DNA of 64,000 bases from Bacillus sp. EB106-08-02-XG196 (GCF_013396335.1 NZ_JABWSY010000013.1:86671-150670); one strand, 5' to 3'; shown: positions 45,113-55,253, counted from the stretch's first letter. A program made the numbers and translations. Notes: generated by a model not told the origin, from the sequence alone.

Positions 45113-45931
45113 TTACCGTGATCCTCTTTCGTCTTTATTGCCTGTCTTTCCTAAGATAAATATTGGTTCTAGTTCTCCATCCTCATACAAAAAGGACAAC
45201 GCCGTTATGGGTACACGTCCACTTGCAAAGAAACTCATTGCCATTTGTGCTAAAACATCATACCCTGTATTGTTTTGAATATCAGCGATAATTAAGACAT
45301 CCTGATGCGGAACAGCAAGGACCATTGTCCCTGTTATTTTTCTCTTCATATCATTTAAAAAGCCTTTATTTAATATCCTGCTTGCGTCATATCCATCGTT
45401 TGAATTAAGAAAATAAAAAGTATTCCCTGCCACTTGATCCTCTTTCAATGAAGTCTTTAAAGACCTGACATTAAATAAGGCGATTTCTTTAATCCGGCTT
45501 GCCTGCCATCCCTCTTTTTCCATGATTCGTGAATCAATTAATCGGTAAGTTGTCCCCATATCATAAGCATAATATATTTTTGTTTCAGCGGTGTGCTCCT
45601 CTGTTAAGAATGGAACCCCTTCCTCCGCTTCAATAGGGAAAGACGTTGAGCGTATAACTGGAAAAATCTTTTTCTCATGGTCTGTTAACTGGACTGTGTC
45701 TGTCATGGCCCTTAGTCCCTCATCCACATAATAAACCACTTCATCAATTGCCTTATCTTTCTCTGAATGCCACTTAGCAACAATACCACCCAGCGAGATG
45801 GTTATTCCTTTTCCAAGTGCTTTATTTTCGATTCGCAGCTGATCCTTTTCTCGATCATATGTGATTAGCCGACCTTCCGCGCTTAAGCGTGATTCTAATT
45901 CTTTTTTCATTTTTATACTATCCATTTTCAT
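45113..45931 (-). CDS. ytpQ: DUF1444 family protein YtpQ
   Basis: 272 residues of the DUF1444 family: [22 protein letters not shown] at the start and [16 protein letters not shown] in the middle. Cytosolic, function unknown. The ATG has GGAGGG. In B. subtilis the same neighbours (ytpP, ytpQ, sftA) occur in the same order. Confidence 0.88.
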   Translation of the reverse strand: MKMDSIKMKKELESRLSAEGRLITYDREKDQLRIENKALGKGITISLGGIVAKWHSEKDKAIDEVVYYVDEGLRAMTDTVQLTDHEKKIFPVIRSTSFPIEAEEGVPFLTEEHTAETKIYYAYDMGTTYRLIDSRIMEKEGWQASRIKEIALFNVRSLKTSLKEDQVAGNTFYFLNSNDGYDASRILNKGFLNDMKRKITGTMVLAVPHQDVLIIADIQNNTGYDVLAQMAMSFFASGRVPITALSFLYEDGELEPIFILGKTGNKDERGSR

Positions 45932-45966
45932 TTTAATCCCTCCAGCCTACCCACCCATTGTACATT

Positions 45967-45999
45967 AAAAATCCCCCATCTCAAAAGATGGAGGATTTT
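45967..45999 (-). terminator. Terminator of ytpP
   Basis: Arms AAAATCCTCCATCT/AGATGGGGGATTTTT (one mismatch) with a TTTG loop on the minus strand, eight bases after the ytpP stop. Confidence 0.82.
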
Positions 46000-46006
46000 A
46001 AGTGAA

Positions 46007-46321
46007 TTATTTTAGTCCGTTAATAAATCCTTCTATTTCCTCTTGGCTTTTCCTATCTTTACTTACAAAACGACCAAGCTCTTTACCCTTTTCAAATGCG
46101 ATAAAACTTGGAATTCCGTATACATCTAATTGTTGGCATAATTCAATAAACTGATCTCGATCAACATGGATAAAAGTAAATTCACTATACTTCGTCTCTA
46201 TTTCCGGGAGAATTGGTTCAATAATTCGACAATCAGGACACCAGTTAGCAGAGAACATTAACATCGTTTTCCCTCCATCACGGAGTTGTTCAAACTGCTC
46301 CATCGATTCTAAATTTTTCAC
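46007..46321 (-). CDS. ytpP: Thioredoxin-like protein YtpP
   Basis: 104-residue thioredoxin fold with active site WCPDC and the cis-proline region YGIPSFIAF. A thiol-disulfide oxidoreductase of unknown partner. The GTG at 46321 (MKNLESMEQF) has GGAGG eight bases ahead; ATG and TTG codons farther up are inside or next to that site. It is 15 bases after the lipoprotein gene. Confidence 0.88.
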   Translation of the reverse strand: MKNLESMEQFEQLRDGGKTMLMFSANWCPDCRIIEPILPEIETKYSEFTFIHVDRDQFIELCQQLDVYGIPSFIAFEKGKELGRFVSKDRKSQEEIEGFINGLK

Positions 46322-46336
46322 CGTCATCGCCTCCAA

Positions 46337-46849
46337 TTAATTTACACTTTCTACCGATTTAACAATTTGCGTCATTACTGCCGCTTCATTTTTTAAGCTG
46401 CTCGTTTTAATCAAAGTAGTAATCTTTGTTCCGCCAATACCAATCGTCATTTCATTCATATCTTCTTCAAGTTTCTTTATGATTAAATATCCAAATTGGT
46501 TACTTTTCTTGAATTGTTCATTTATCTCTATGTCTTTATTTTGTGCTACTGTTGATTTATATACAACATCACTTACTTTATTTTCTTGAGGATTAATAAA
46601 AAGAATATATTGTTTTGATCCATTTTTCAAAAGAATATTATTTGGAGATTCATCTTCAATTTCATAACCAAAGGGCAAATAAAAGTTAATATCTCCACTT
46701 TTTTTATTTGTTTCTTTTGCCTTTTCATTTAGTGCTTCTTTTACTACTTCAATACTTTCTTTACTTTCTGAATTGAAATTTGATTTTCCACATGCACTCA
46801 GTAAGAAAACAGATAAGATTATAATCAAAATGGTATTAAAGAATTTCAG
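46337..46849 (-). CDS. Putative lipoprotein of unknown function
   Basis: Signal peptide FFNTILIIILSVFLLSAC with a lipobox (LSAC) marks a lipoprotein processed at Cys; the mature part of about 153 residues is lysine/glutamate-rich. The stretch LPFGYEIEDESPNNILLKNG recalls small Bacillus lipoproteins of unknown role. The start is uncertain. AGGAGG stands nine bases before a CTG at 46849 that would give LKFFNTI, while ATG codons at 46891 and 46900 and a TTG at 46909 lack ribosome binding sites but would add a basic SYRRRRK n-region. It is not recognised beyond this; it probably forms a unit with ytpP. Confidence 0.68.
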   Translation of the reverse strand: MKFFNTILIIILSVFLLSACGKSNFNSESKESIEVVKEALNEKAKETNKKSGDINFYLPFGYEIEDESPNNILLKNGSKQYILFINPQENKVSDVVYKSTVAQNKDIEINEQFKKSNQFGYLIIKKLEEDMNEMTIGIGGTKITTLIKTSSLKNEAAVMTQIVKSVESVN

Positions 46850-46974
46850 TTTTCTTCGCCTCCTATACGACAATTGTCCTATCTCTATCATACCTTCCAT
46901 AATATTCAAAAGACAAGTCTTTTGTCGATTATTGTTGTCGAAATAGGAGGTATTTTCTGTATTTCGTGCAAATG

Positions 46975-47493
46975 TTAATTCTTAGAGGCTTTTTGATAGT
47001 GAAACTGTCCAACCAAGAGATTTATGATATGCGAAAACATCTCTGAACGATTAATTAATCCATTCGTAAAGATTCCAACAGCTCCTTCGTTCTTGCGGAC
47101 ATTTTCCTTCTTCGCATAGTCATCCATTACTGGTCCAAGTTCTGCTCCTGCTCTTAATCTCTCTGCAATCTCTTCAGGCAGGAGAAATCTCGCCCCCCCA
47201 GCAATAATCGGCAGCTTATCTTTTGAGGCTAGTGCCCCCCAATTACAAAGTAATAAACCATGAGCAGACTCTTGAACACCTCCCTCAAGCCCAATCCCAA
47301 TATCACCATTTCCCTTTTCTAACGCGCCAACAGCACGGTTGATGGCCCCTTTAATTGTCTCATCATCGGAAAATGGCTGATCTCTTACACCAGAAGGAAT
47401 GTCTAACGAAAGAAACTCCGTTTGTTGATAGTGAAAAGCATTTTTAACTGCTGCCACCTTAGCTGGGTTATTGGAACCAATAATTATTTTCAT
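46975..47493 (-). CDS. DUF84 family inosine/xanthosine triphosphatase
   Basis: House-cleaning NTPase of the YjjX/DUF84 family that removes damaged purine nucleotides. 172 residues with the N-terminal GSNNPAKVAAVKNAF, GVRDQPFSDDETIKGAINRA and GIGLEGGV motifs. The ATG at 47493 follows AAAGGAGAGGG; 18 upstream codons are unsupported. It is downstream of the M42 peptidase gene, 62 bases apart. Confidence 0.85.
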   Translation of the reverse strand: MKIIIGSNNPAKVAAVKNAFHYQQTEFLSLDIPSGVRDQPFSDDETIKGAINRAVGALEKGNGDIGIGLEGGVQESAHGLLLCNWGALASKDKLPIIAGGARFLLPEEIAERLRAGAELGPVMDDYAKKENVRKNEGAVGIFTNGLINRSEMFSHIINLLVGQFHYQKASKN

Positions 47494-47555
47494 TAACTCC
47501 CTCTCCTTTACCATATAAAAAGAAGGCATCTGAATGTGCCTCCTCATTTGTTCAT

Positions 47556-48629
47556 TTAACTGTTCGCCTTAATGGTATCTACAGTTGTTTGGTCACAAGC
47601 CTTTACAAGTTTTACGATTAGTTCTTTTGCTGCAGCATAGTCATCGATATGGATCATGGAGGCATGTGTATGAATGTAACGTGAACAAATACCAATTACA
47701 CCGCTAGGAACTCCTTCGTTGGATTGATGCACACGCCCAGCGTCGGTGCCACCCTGTGAAACAAAGTATTGATAAGGGATTTTGTTTGTCTCTGCTGTAT
47801 CTAGAATGAACTCTCTCATTCCTCGATGCGTCACCATGGATCTGTCAAGAATACGAAGCAGCGCTCCCTTGCCTAATTGACCAAATTCTGATTTACTTCC
47901 TGACATATCGTTTGCTGGACTCGCATCTAATGCAAAGAAGATATCTGGATTAATCATATTGGCAGCTGTTTGTGCCCCGCGAAGACCTACTTCCTCTTGA
48001 ACAGTTGCTCCAGAATAAAGAATGTTCGGTAAGGTTTCATTTTTTACTTCTTGAAGCAATTCTATTGCGAGTCCACAGCCATAACGATTATCCCAAGCTT
48101 TAGCAAGTATTTTCTTTTCGTTAGCCATATGGGTAAATGGACAAATAGGCAGAATTGCCTGACCTGGCCTAATTCCAATTCTTTCTGCATCCTCTAGATC
48201 GTCAGCGCCAATATCAATTAACATATTTTTCATTTCCATTGGTTTATTGCGCTGTGCTTCAGCTAATAGGTGCGGAGGAATGGAGCCAACGACACCAATA
48301 ACAGGTCCATTATTCGTCATCACCTGAACACGCTGAGCTAATAAAACCTGACTCCACCAGCCGCCAAGCGGTTGGAACCTTAGCATCCCATTATCGGTAA
48401 TGGCCGTTACCATAAAACCAACTTCATCCATGTGCCCTGCTACCATGATTGTTGGACCATTGGGATTCCCTTTTTTAACTCCAAAAATACTGCCTAATTT
48501 ATCTTGGACAATTTCATCTGCATATTGAGTTAACTGCTCTCTCATAAAATTTCTAACTAAATGTTCATTTCCAGGTGCTCCTGGAAGTTCTGTTAAGGTT
48601 CTGAACAGATTTAATGTTTGTTCGTTCAA
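47556..48629 (-). CDS. ytoP: M42 family aminopeptidase YtoP
   Basis: Dinuclear-metal aminopeptidase of the glutamyl/tetrahedral type. 357 residues carrying the metal ligands and general base: AGHMDEVG (His), AWDNRYGC (Asp), QEEVGLRG (Glu-Glu), LDASPAND (Asp) and the final HTHASMIH (His). TTG start at 48629 with AAGGGGG nine bases ahead. Large cytosolic tetrahedral assemblies are usual for the family. Confidence 0.93.
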   Translation of the reverse strand: MNEQTLNLFRTLTELPGAPGNEHLVRNFMREQLTQYADEIVQDKLGSIFGVKKGNPNGPTIMVAGHMDEVGFMVTAITDNGMLRFQPLGGWWSQVLLAQRVQVMTNNGPVIGVVGSIPPHLLAEAQRNKPMEMKNMLIDIGADDLEDAERIGIRPGQAILPICPFTHMANEKKILAKAWDNRYGCGLAIELLQEVKNETLPNILYSGATVQEEVGLRGAQTAANMINPDIFFALDASPANDMSGSKSEFGQLGKGALLRILDRSMVTHRGMREFILDTAETNKIPYQYFVSQGGTDAGRVHQSNEGVPSGVIGICSRYIHTHASMIHIDDYAAAKELIVKLVKACDQTTVDTIKANS

Positions 48630-48798
48630 AGTAAAATTCCCCCTTAAATGTGTTAAAAATCTATATGTATGTTTTTATCTTACTAAAATTCTGGCTCTCT
48701 TACCCACAATTAATTTGTCAGAAGGATTTATTATGTTCTGCATATTAAATGAGATATACTGGAAACAAGAGCAATATTGAAAATTTTGGAGGTGCCTT

Positions 48799-49125
48799 AT
48801 GAACTGGAAATCGTTTATCCTCGGCGCTGCTGTTGGAGTAATCAGCGGCTATGCAGTTAAGGAAATCATTTCACAAAAAACATATGTTTCACCTGAAAAG
48901 GTTTTGGAGAATGTGAAAAAGCAATTTAACCAAAATGGACCGATTAGCGGCTCTTGGATACATATGGTAACCGAGCCTTTTGAGAAGCATCAAATCAAGT
49001 ATCAGGTTTATAAGGGCGGAATCTCAAAAAGTCGGAATGGGGTAAATGAACAGTTCGAATTTATTGCGGACGCATCGACCGGCACCCTCCTAGACGTAAA
49101 AGCCTCGACAGACTTAGCCCTATAA
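48799..49125 (+). CDS. ytzB: Small membrane-anchored PepSY-like protein YtzB
   Basis: 108 residues with an N-terminal membrane segment (about 4-22, KSFILGAAVGVISGYAVKEI), then one PepSY-like domain ending in FEFIADASTGTLLDVK. Function unknown; PepSY domains often inhibit proteases. The start has GGAGGTG. It has its own terminator and is convergent with ytnP. Confidence 0.82.
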   Translation: MNWKSFILGAAVGVISGYAVKEIISQKTYVSPEKVLENVKKQFNQNGPISGSWIHMVTEPFEKHQIKYQVYKGGISKSRNGVNEQFEFIADASTGTLLDVKASTDLAL

Positions 49126-49132
49126 TGACAGA

Positions 49133-49164
49133 AGCCGTATCCATAAAGGTACGGCTATTTTTTA
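49133..49164 (+). terminator. Terminator of ytzB
   Basis: AGCCGTA/TACGGCT with a 10-base loop followed by ATTTTTTAT. Confidence 0.8.
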
Positions 49165-49174
49165 TATCGTGACC

Positions 49175-50014
49175 TTATTTTACCCTCTTTATACTGTCTT
49201 GAATTTGCCCATCTGGTCCCCATTTGACTGCACGATAATAAGCATCATGGTAAAAAGTAAACCATACATCTTTATCCATCGCATATGCGCCCCATTTCTC
49301 TTTGGCGGCAATTGAATCCATTGGATAATCGTCGTAGGCCATGACCCATAGTGGATTTTTATGAGCATGTGTAGGCATTATGTCCGCCATATGGATAGCC
49401 ATTTCACCCTTATCCTCGATAAGCATGATAGAATGTCCATTACTGTGACCGCCAGTATGATACATACTAATGGCTCCTAAACTCCACTTTTCATCAAAGG
49501 TAATAACCTGTGATTGAATTGCCTCCCAATTTTCCTTCCAATATGTACTTTTTGAGCGGATATTCGGATTTCTCATTTCATCCCATTCAATGCTTGAAGT
49601 GATAATCTTGGCATTCGGAAATGTGGATTTATAAAGTCCATCTTCCAGCTTCGTTAGCCCGCCAACATGATCATTATGCATATGAGTCATTAAAACAAAA
49701 TCAATATCCTTTGGATTTAACCCTAACATTTTTAAAGAGCCATCCACATCTGATTCTGCTGTAACTCCAAAATTTCTAAGCTGTTTTTCCGATAGTTTTC
49801 CTTTTCCAAGTCCAGCTTCCAGTAAGATATTTTTTCCATCCATTTGGATTAAGATTGGATCTGTAGGAAGTTCAATTAAGTTATTTTCATTAGGGTGATA
49901 CCTTTTTGACCATAATGCTTTGGGAACGACACCAAACATTGCACCGCCATCTAAGTTTGTCACACCACCGGCTAACCAAGTAAGCACAACTCTGCCAATT
50001 TTTAAAGTCTCCAT
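49175..50014 (-). CDS. ytnP: Metallo-beta-lactamase-fold hydrolase YtnP
   Basis: 279 residues with the zinc motif [11 protein letters not shown] (HxHxDH), [13 protein letters not shown] and the third-ligand region [12 protein letters not shown]. subtilis YtnP is described as a lactonase-like enzyme that interferes with streptomycete signalling; the substrate here is not known. The ATG has AAAGGGGG ahead. It is the last gene downstream of trmB on the same strand but separated by a terminator. Confidence 0.9.
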   Translation of the reverse strand: METLKIGRVVLTWLAGGVTNLDGGAMFGVVPKALWSKRYHPNENNLIELPTDPILIQMDGKNILLEAGLGKGKLSEKQLRNFGVTAESDVDGSLKMLGLNPKDIDFVLMTHMHNDHVGGLTKLEDGLYKSTFPNAKIITSSIEWDEMRNPNIRSKSTYWKENWEAIQSQVITFDEKWSLGAISMYHTGGHSNGHSIMLIEDKGEMAIHMADIMPTHAHKNPLWVMAYDDYPMDSIAAKEKWGAYAMDKDVWFTFYHDAYYRAVKWGPDGQIQDSIKRVK

Positions 50015-50059
50015 TTCTTTCCCCCTTTGACCTAATATATATATTTTACCATATACAAA

Positions 50060-50086
50060 AAGGACAGTCTTTAATTAGACTGTCCT
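50060..50086 (-). terminator. Terminator of trmB
   Basis: Perfect 10-base arms AGGACAGTCT/AGACTGTCCT with a six-base loop and TTTTTG on the minus strand, five bases after the stop. Confidence 0.92.
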
Positions 50087-50090
50087 AAGA

Positions 50091-50732
50091 TTAGTTCTGA
50101 TACTTTACTTCGCAACGGTAGATACGGTTTCCCATTTCAGAGAATTTTTCTTCATATTCAGTCATGATATTTCCTTCAAATTCACTCTTATGAAGGTCAA
50201 GGCTGAGGAAGGTTAATAATAAACCATATTCAGAAAAACTCTTTAAAGAGTATTCAAACAAGCCTTGATTATCAGTTTTAAAATGAATTTCCCCTTTATC
50301 AACTAAAATGTTTTCGTAAAGCTTCAAGAAATCCTTATAGGTTAACCTTCTTTTATCATGACGAGTTTTGGGCCATGGGTCTGAAAAATTCAAATAGACT
50401 CTGTCAACATCATTTTTTTCAAAATATTTATTTAAATCACTGGCGTTTACATTCAGAAGCCTTAGATTTGGTAAATCTGCTTCGATTAATCGATCTAAAG
50501 CTGCAACGATAACGGAATCATAAATTTCTATTCCCATATAGTTGATATCAGGATGGGCCTTAGCCATTTCAGTAATAAACCGGCCTTTTCCAGTTCCTAC
50601 TTCGATATGAAGAGGTTGTTCATTATTAAATACTTTGTTCCACTTTCCCTTAAACTCCTCTGGGTTAGCGACAATATATTGAGGATATGCCTCTATATAT
50701 TCTCTTGCCCAAGGTTTATTTCTAAGTCTCAT
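50091..50732 (-). CDS. trmB: tRNA (guanine-N7-)-methyltransferase
   Basis: SAM-dependent methylation of G46 in tRNA. 213 residues beginning [13 protein letters not shown], with the SAM loop [27 protein letters not shown] and the C-terminal [16 protein letters not shown]. The start at 50732 has AGGAG; the open frame continues 28 codons up through a hairpin and is not coding there. Confidence 0.96.
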   Translation of the reverse strand: MRLRNKPWAREYIEAYPQYIVANPEEFKGKWNKVFNNEQPLHIEVGTGKGRFITEMAKAHPDINYMGIEIYDSVIVAALDRLIEADLPNLRLLNVNASDLNKYFEKNDVDRVYLNFSDPWPKTRHDKRRLTYKDFLKLYENILVDKGEIHFKTDNQGLFEYSLKSFSEYGLLLTFLSLDLHKSEFEGNIMTEYEEKFSEMGNRIYRCEVKYQN

Positions 50733-50801
50733 TTTGCCACTCCTAAATCTTATATTGTTTTTATTATTGGTAATAATGGGGTTTCTCATTAATGCATAAA
50801 C

Positions 50802-50839
50802 AAAAAAAGAATTCACAACCTAACTGTGAATTCTTTTTT
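50802..50839. terminator. Bidirectional terminator-shaped hairpin between trmB and ytzH
   Basis: Arms AAAAAAAGAATTCACA (50802-50817) and TGTGAATTCTTTTTT (50825-50839), perfect over 15 bases, with a seven-base loop and A/T runs on both sides. It lies 28 bases upstream of ytzH and 70 upstream of trmB. It may end the ytmP transcript after it has crossed ytzH in antisense. Confidence 0.7.
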
Positions 50840-50866
50840 ATTTTCACTTGAAAGGGTGTACCAAAC

Positions 50867-51145
50867 ATGCCATTAAGTCATCAGGACCAAGTTTCATTAC
50901 TAAAGGATATATTAAATAATCATCAAACCGATTGCTGTGGGTCTGTTTCTGAATGTGAACAATTGGAACGATTAGTAAAATCTCTGATGGTTAACACACA
51001 TATTGATCAAAATGTAAAAAGCATCTTACAGGAGGTATATAATTACAGTCAGCATGGTGCCGAGAGTGCAGACCTAGATGATCATATTCTTTCTAATCAG
51101 GATAACTTATCGCAATGGGTCTCAAATATTGATACCTACTCCTGA
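50867..51145 (+). CDS. ytzH: YtzH-like protein
   Basis: 92 residues, acidic and soluble, with LNNHQTDCCGSVSECEQLERLVKSL in pieces typical of YtzH; function unknown. It contains three closely spaced cysteines (CC and C, about residues 23-31). AAAGGGTG is the likely ribosome binding site. Its stop is directly followed by the ytmP stop on the other strand with no spacer. Confidence 0.82.
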   Translation: MPLSHQDQVSLLKDILNNHQTDCCGSVSECEQLERLVKSLMVNTHIDQNVKSILQEVYNYSQHGAESADLDDHILSNQDNLSQWVSNIDTYS

Positions 51146-51919
51146 TTACAAAAGGTCATTTAAAAAATTGATCCATTTATCCATTTCCTCTAGCCGCCCT
51201 TTGTTTTTGTAAAATTGAATGGAATAGAGAGTTTGAAGTGCCACATACCATTTCATTCTGAGTTTCAGGTTTTCTGTTAACGGTTTACCGTACATGGCTA
51301 ACCAGCTAGTCCAATTATCTACAGGTATATAACAATAAAGCAGCATACCGAGGTCAATCGCAGGGTCTGCGATCATTGCACCATCCCAGTCAATTAAATA
51401 CAACTGGTTGTCTTCTGTTAGAAGCCAGTTGTTGTGGTTGACATCTCCATGACAAACTACTTTTTCGTCACAGAAGACATTTTCTACCTGTTGTAATAGA
51501 AAACTCAGTGTTTCTATTACAACAGGTAACGATAGCACTTCTTCGTCCAAATCCACGACAACTGATTGAAATATCGCTTCTGGCTTTAGTGGCTGCTTTT
51601 CAAGCCTGCTTAGCATCCCTACCATCGGTTCAGAGCGGTGAATCTTCCTAAGCATCCTCGCAACATTTTCATGATTCATGTCATGAGGCTTTAATTCACG
51701 CCCAGGAAGCCATTGCTGTGCTGTAATCACATCTCCGTTTTCCAATCGTTTTGTCCAAACAAGCTTTGGGACGATTCCTTCTGCAGATAGTACTGCTAGA
51801 AAAGGAGAGGAATTGCGTTTTAGAAAAAGCCTTTGGTCCTTATAGCTAGCATAAAAGGCCTCTCCCGTTGCGCCCCCCGCAGGGACAATCTCCCATTCTT
51901 GTCCTAATATATGTTCCAA
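51146..51919 (-). CDS. ytmP: Aminoglycoside phosphotransferase-like kinase YtmP
   Basis: 257 residues of the APH/choline-kinase fold: catalytic loop CHGDVNHNNWL and metal-binding IDWDGAMIADPAID. The substrate is unknown; relatives phosphorylate small alcohols. TTG start at 51919 with AAGGTG seven bases ahead. It has no terminator of its own before running antisense into ytzH. It lies next to trmB, as in B. subtilis. Confidence 0.87.
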   Translation of the reverse strand: MEHILGQEWEIVPAGGATGEAFYASYKDQRLFLKRNSSPFLAVLSAEGIVPKLVWTKRLENGDVITAQQWLPGRELKPHDMNHENVARMLRKIHRSEPMVGMLSRLEKQPLKPEAIFQSVVVDLDEEVLSLPVVIETLSFLLQQVENVFCDEKVVCHGDVNHNNWLLTEDNQLYLIDWDGAMIADPAIDLGMLLYCYIPVDNWTSWLAMYGKPLTENLKLRMKWYVALQTLYSIQFYKNKGRLEEMDKWINFLNDLL

Positions 51920-52018
51920 AATTGTTCACCTTCAATGTATGCCGTTCTCAAATGGGTATAGTAACTCCCATTTAGTCGTTATATAAGAAAAATTCTAAAA
52001 ATCTATTTTAGAAAAATA

Positions 52019-52051
52019 AAAAAAGCTATTGGACAATTACACACAATAGCC
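52019..52051 (-). terminator. Terminator of amyX
   Basis: GCTATTG/CAATAGC with a 13-base loop followed by TTTTTTTATTTT on the minus strand. Confidence 0.85.
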
Positions 52052-52105
52052 ATCTTATAAATTTTATCTCCAATTAGCTTAGGTCGTCAAGTACAACTGA
52101 ATAAA

Positions 52106-54253
52106 CTATTTTTTTGCTAAAATGGTTAAACAAACCGGTTCCAGCACCATTTCTTTTCCTAAAACAAGTTGTTTGGAGGAAATTTCCACTTTTTCATCAT
52201 CGACGAGAACACTCCATTTGCCATCAGGGATCTGGATAGATTGTTTACTCCTTGTAGGATTAATCAGTAAAAGTACTTCGCGGATATCATGATTTTCATT
52301 TTGAATGCTATATCCGATGAGTGGAATTGGCAGCGGTAAATTCTGAATATAATTCCGTATCGCATCCCCCGTTTTTAGTCGGAAGCATGGAAACTGTTTT
52401 CTTATTTGAATTAAACCTTTAATATAGTTTACATTGTCTGAGTAAAGCTGCTTTCGATTCCAATCAAGCCGGTTGATATGATCCGGAGATTTGTAACTGT
52501 TCCCATCTCCTCGCTTGGTACGAAAGAACTCCTGACCACTGTGAAGAAAAGGAATGCCCTGAGATAGTATGATAAGTCCTGTTGCAAGCCTATGATATTT
52601 TATATGGAGTAATTCATCCATATCGGGTAGACAGGAAAGTAGTTTATCCCACAAAGTATGATTATCATGACATTCAACATAGTTCACAGATTGTGAAGGA
52701 TTTGATAAAAGCCCGCTTCCTTCTTTATCTATTCCTACGCTCCCAGTAATGACCTCTTTTGCCTCCACATAGTAATGCTCGTTTCCAAGAACATACCCTT
52801 TATCATACAAGTAAAAAGTATTCCCTTTTATCGTATCGCGAAACTTATCATTAAATTGGGCTATGTCAGGAAGCTTCGATTGATTCCGAATGATTGCCTT
52901 TTTGTCCATTGCAAGCGGCGTATTCAGGTTCCACCCTTCTCCAATAATGAGGGTTTTCTCTTGAATGCTGTCACAGGTCTTTCTAACTTCCTTCATTGTA
53001 TCAATATCCAAAATCCCCATTAAGTCAAAGCGAAACCCATCAATATGATATTCTTCCATCCAAAAGCGGATGGAGTCCAGTATGAACTTTCTCACCATTT
53101 TCCGCTCTGAGGCAATATCATTTCCAACTCCTGTTCCATTCGATGGAAAACCAAGTTCATTATGTCGAAAGTAATAACCTGGCACTACTTTTTCAAAGGA
53201 AGAGGTTTCCCGAATATATACATGGTTGTAAACCACATCCATAATAACTCTTATTCCTTGACTATGGATGTTATCAATTAATTGTTTAAGTTCAATGATT
53301 CGTGCATAAGGGTCCAAAGGATTGGACGAATAGGAGCCCTCTGGGACATTAAAGTGAAGAGGGTTATACCCCCAGTTATAATCTTTATTAGGCTCAGTTT
53401 CATCTACTCCTGCAAAATCATTGAAAGGCAGGAATTCAATATGAGTGATTCCTAAATCCTTTACATAAGACAGTCCCGTAGGTTCACCATCTTTCCCTTT
53501 TGTATTTAACTCACCAGCACCTAAATAGAGTCCTTTATGTTTGACACCACTGTCAGGGTGGATGGTGAAATCCCTGATGTGTGTTTCATAGATAATTGCA
53601 TCTACTGGATTTTCAAAAGGAGGTAAGAAAGGTTTCTGTCTGCGGGTCTTCTCTAATTTCACAACTACCCCAAGCTCACCATTTGCTGTGACAGCAACAG
53701 CGTATGGATCAACAGATTCACGCCATTCCTGATTTACTTGGACTAAGAAAGTATATTGAAAAAGTTCTAAATCTGAATGAACAAGTACTGACCATACCCC
53801 TTTTTCTTCGCGTCTCATCTTAATAATTTCGGAGAAAGTGCTGTTAGGCTTTCTTAATTTTAATTTTACCTGAGCAGCTGTGGGTGACCATAATTTAAAT
53901 TGTGTTTGATTTTCCATAAAACTTACACCTAGGTCATTCCCATCATAGAAAAATCGTTCATCAAATGACTCTGTTCGAATGACAGCACCTATTTGCAAAT
54001 CGGTTTTTCCGCCATGCTCATCGATAATCCAATAAGGATGACCAAATGAAATTTCCTCTCCAAGCCGACAAATATATTTATTATTATTTTCGATTTGTTG
54101 TTTTTTAATAATTTGCAAGGTTGTAACTTTTTGTGATTCATCTGAAATTGAGAAAGTGGAAGACGATCCATGATGATAGCTAAGTGGGAGAAGGATCGTA
54201 ATGATATTCATCTCATCTAAATAGGCTTGGAAATTACGGTCATTGGAGTTCAT
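52106..54253 (-). CDS. amyX: Type I pullulanase AmyX
   Basis: Hydrolyses alpha-1,6 bonds of pullulan and glycogen branches. 715 residues without a signal peptide, so cytosolic. N-terminal PulA-N2 and CBM48 domains (about 1-210) precede the GH13 barrel: YETHIRDFTIH, the pullulanase signature YNWGYNP, DVVYNHVY, nucleophile Asp in GFRFDLMGILD, acid Glu in IIGEGWNL and the transition-state Asp in ECHDNHTLWD. It is the last gene of a run ytlP-ytlR-amyX. Confidence 0.93.
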   Translation of the reverse strand: MNSNDRNFQAYLDEMNIITILLPLSYHHGSSSTFSISDESQKVTTLQIIKKQQIENNNKYICRLGEEISFGHPYWIIDEHGGKTDLQIGAVIRTESFDERFFYDGNDLGVSFMENQTQFKLWSPTAAQVKLKLRKPNSTFSEIIKMRREEKGVWSVLVHSDLELFQYTFLVQVNQEWRESVDPYAVAVTANGELGVVVKLEKTRRQKPFLPPFENPVDAIIYETHIRDFTIHPDSGVKHKGLYLGAGELNTKGKDGEPTGLSYVKDLGITHIEFLPFNDFAGVDETEPNKDYNWGYNPLHFNVPEGSYSSNPLDPYARIIELKQLIDNIHSQGIRVIMDVVYNHVYIRETSSFEKVVPGYYFRHNELGFPSNGTGVGNDIASERKMVRKFILDSIRFWMEEYHIDGFRFDLMGILDIDTMKEVRKTCDSIQEKTLIIGEGWNLNTPLAMDKKAIIRNQSKLPDIAQFNDKFRDTIKGNTFYLYDKGYVLGNEHYYVEAKEVITGSVGIDKEGSGLLSNPSQSVNYVECHDNHTLWDKLLSCLPDMDELLHIKYHRLATGLIILSQGIPFLHSGQEFFRTKRGDGNSYKSPDHINRLDWNRKQLYSDNVNYIKGLIQIRKQFPCFRLKTGDAIRNYIQNLPLPIPLIGYSIQNENHDIREVLLLINPTRSKQSIQIPDGKWSVLVDDEKVEISSKQLVLGKEMVLEPVCLTILAKK

Positions 54254-54289
54254 GCGAGTCCCCTCTTTCAGAACAGTTTCTCGTATACT

Positions 54290-55222
54290 TCACACCCTCG
54301 TTAATACTTTAAGTGTTTTTGCTTGAATATGAATATTTAGAGGAGTAAATCCAATATCTTCACCGTCAGCGTGGACAAATAATAAGGATGAGGATTGAAT
54401 GGTAACCATTTGTCCTTTGAATGTTTTTACTTCTTTAAAATGGACATGTTTACCCCAAAATACACTAATAAAAACCAATAATAACTTTAACCTTGATAAT
54501 CTATGAACTACTGTAATATCTAAGAGACCATCACCTGGGACTGCATCAGGTGCAATCATCATTCCTCCCCCATAATAGGGTTGATTGGAAACAGTTACAA
54601 ACCATGTTTGTTCAAGTATATGCCTTTTACCGTCAATTGATAAATCAATTGTGGAGCATTTATAAGAAAAGAGTTTTTTAAGTAAAAAATACACATAAAC
54701 CAAGCGCCCTAAAGATAATTTATTTAGCCATGCTTTTACTTTAGAGTGGTTTACTTCATAAGAAACTAAAGCGTCAAATCCTGCCCCCATATTATTTATA
54801 AAATAATGCTCAGAATGATCTTCCCTAGTAATCTTTCCAATATCTATGGAAGGTACTTCCTCATTCATTAATCTAAGAATCACTTTTAATGCCTCTTCGG
54901 GATTTGCCGGAATTTGAAACCCTCTCGAGAAATCATTTCCGGAGCCTCCAGGCACAAATCCCAGAGTGATATTGTTATATTTTGCAATCCCATTCATGAC
55001 TTCGCTTATTGTTCCGTCACCGCCGACTGCAATAATGACTATTTGCTCATTATTCTTCTCAGCAATTTGTGCAGCTAGCTTGATTGCATGACCATGGTAT
55101 TCTGTAAAGAAAGCCAAGTAAGGAATCTTATCATCCATTAGTTTTGTTTCAACTTTTCCCCAGACCTTTAAACTGTAGCCATTCCTAGCCTTTGGATTGA
55201 TAATAAAATAGATTTGTTTCAT
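54290..55222 (-). CDS. ytlR: Diacylglycerol/lipid kinase family protein YtlR
   Basis: 310 residues of the DagK family: NPKARNG, the nucleotide motif VGGDGTISEVMNG and VPGGSGNDFSRGF, with GDGLLDI later. It probably phosphorylates diacylglycerol or a related lipid; B. subtilis has DgkB as the main enzyme, so the role is open. The ATG at 55222 has AAAGGTTGG ahead. It ends 36 bases before amyX. Confidence 0.88.
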   Translation of the reverse strand: MKQIYFIINPKARNGYSLKVWGKVETKLMDDKIPYLAFFTEYHGHAIKLAAQIAEKNNEQIVIIAVGGDGTISEVMNGIAKYNNITLGFVPGGSGNDFSRGFQIPANPEEALKVILRLMNEEVPSIDIGKITREDHSEHYFINNMGAGFDALVSYEVNHSKVKAWLNKLSLGRLVYVYFLLKKLFSYKCSTIDLSIDGKRHILEQTWFVTVSNQPYYGGGMMIAPDAVPGDGLLDITVVHRLSRLKLLLVFISVFWGKHVHFKEVKTFKGQMVTIQSSSLLFVHADGEDIGFTPLNIHIQAKTLKVLTRV

Positions 55223-55253
55223 ACAACCAACCTTTACCACGTTAATTTATCTC

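Noticed and set aside
46939..46966. Inverted repeat CGAAATA/TATTTCG between the lipoprotein and DUF84 genes
   Set aside because: Seven-base AT-rich arms without a promoter or terminator context; could be chance.
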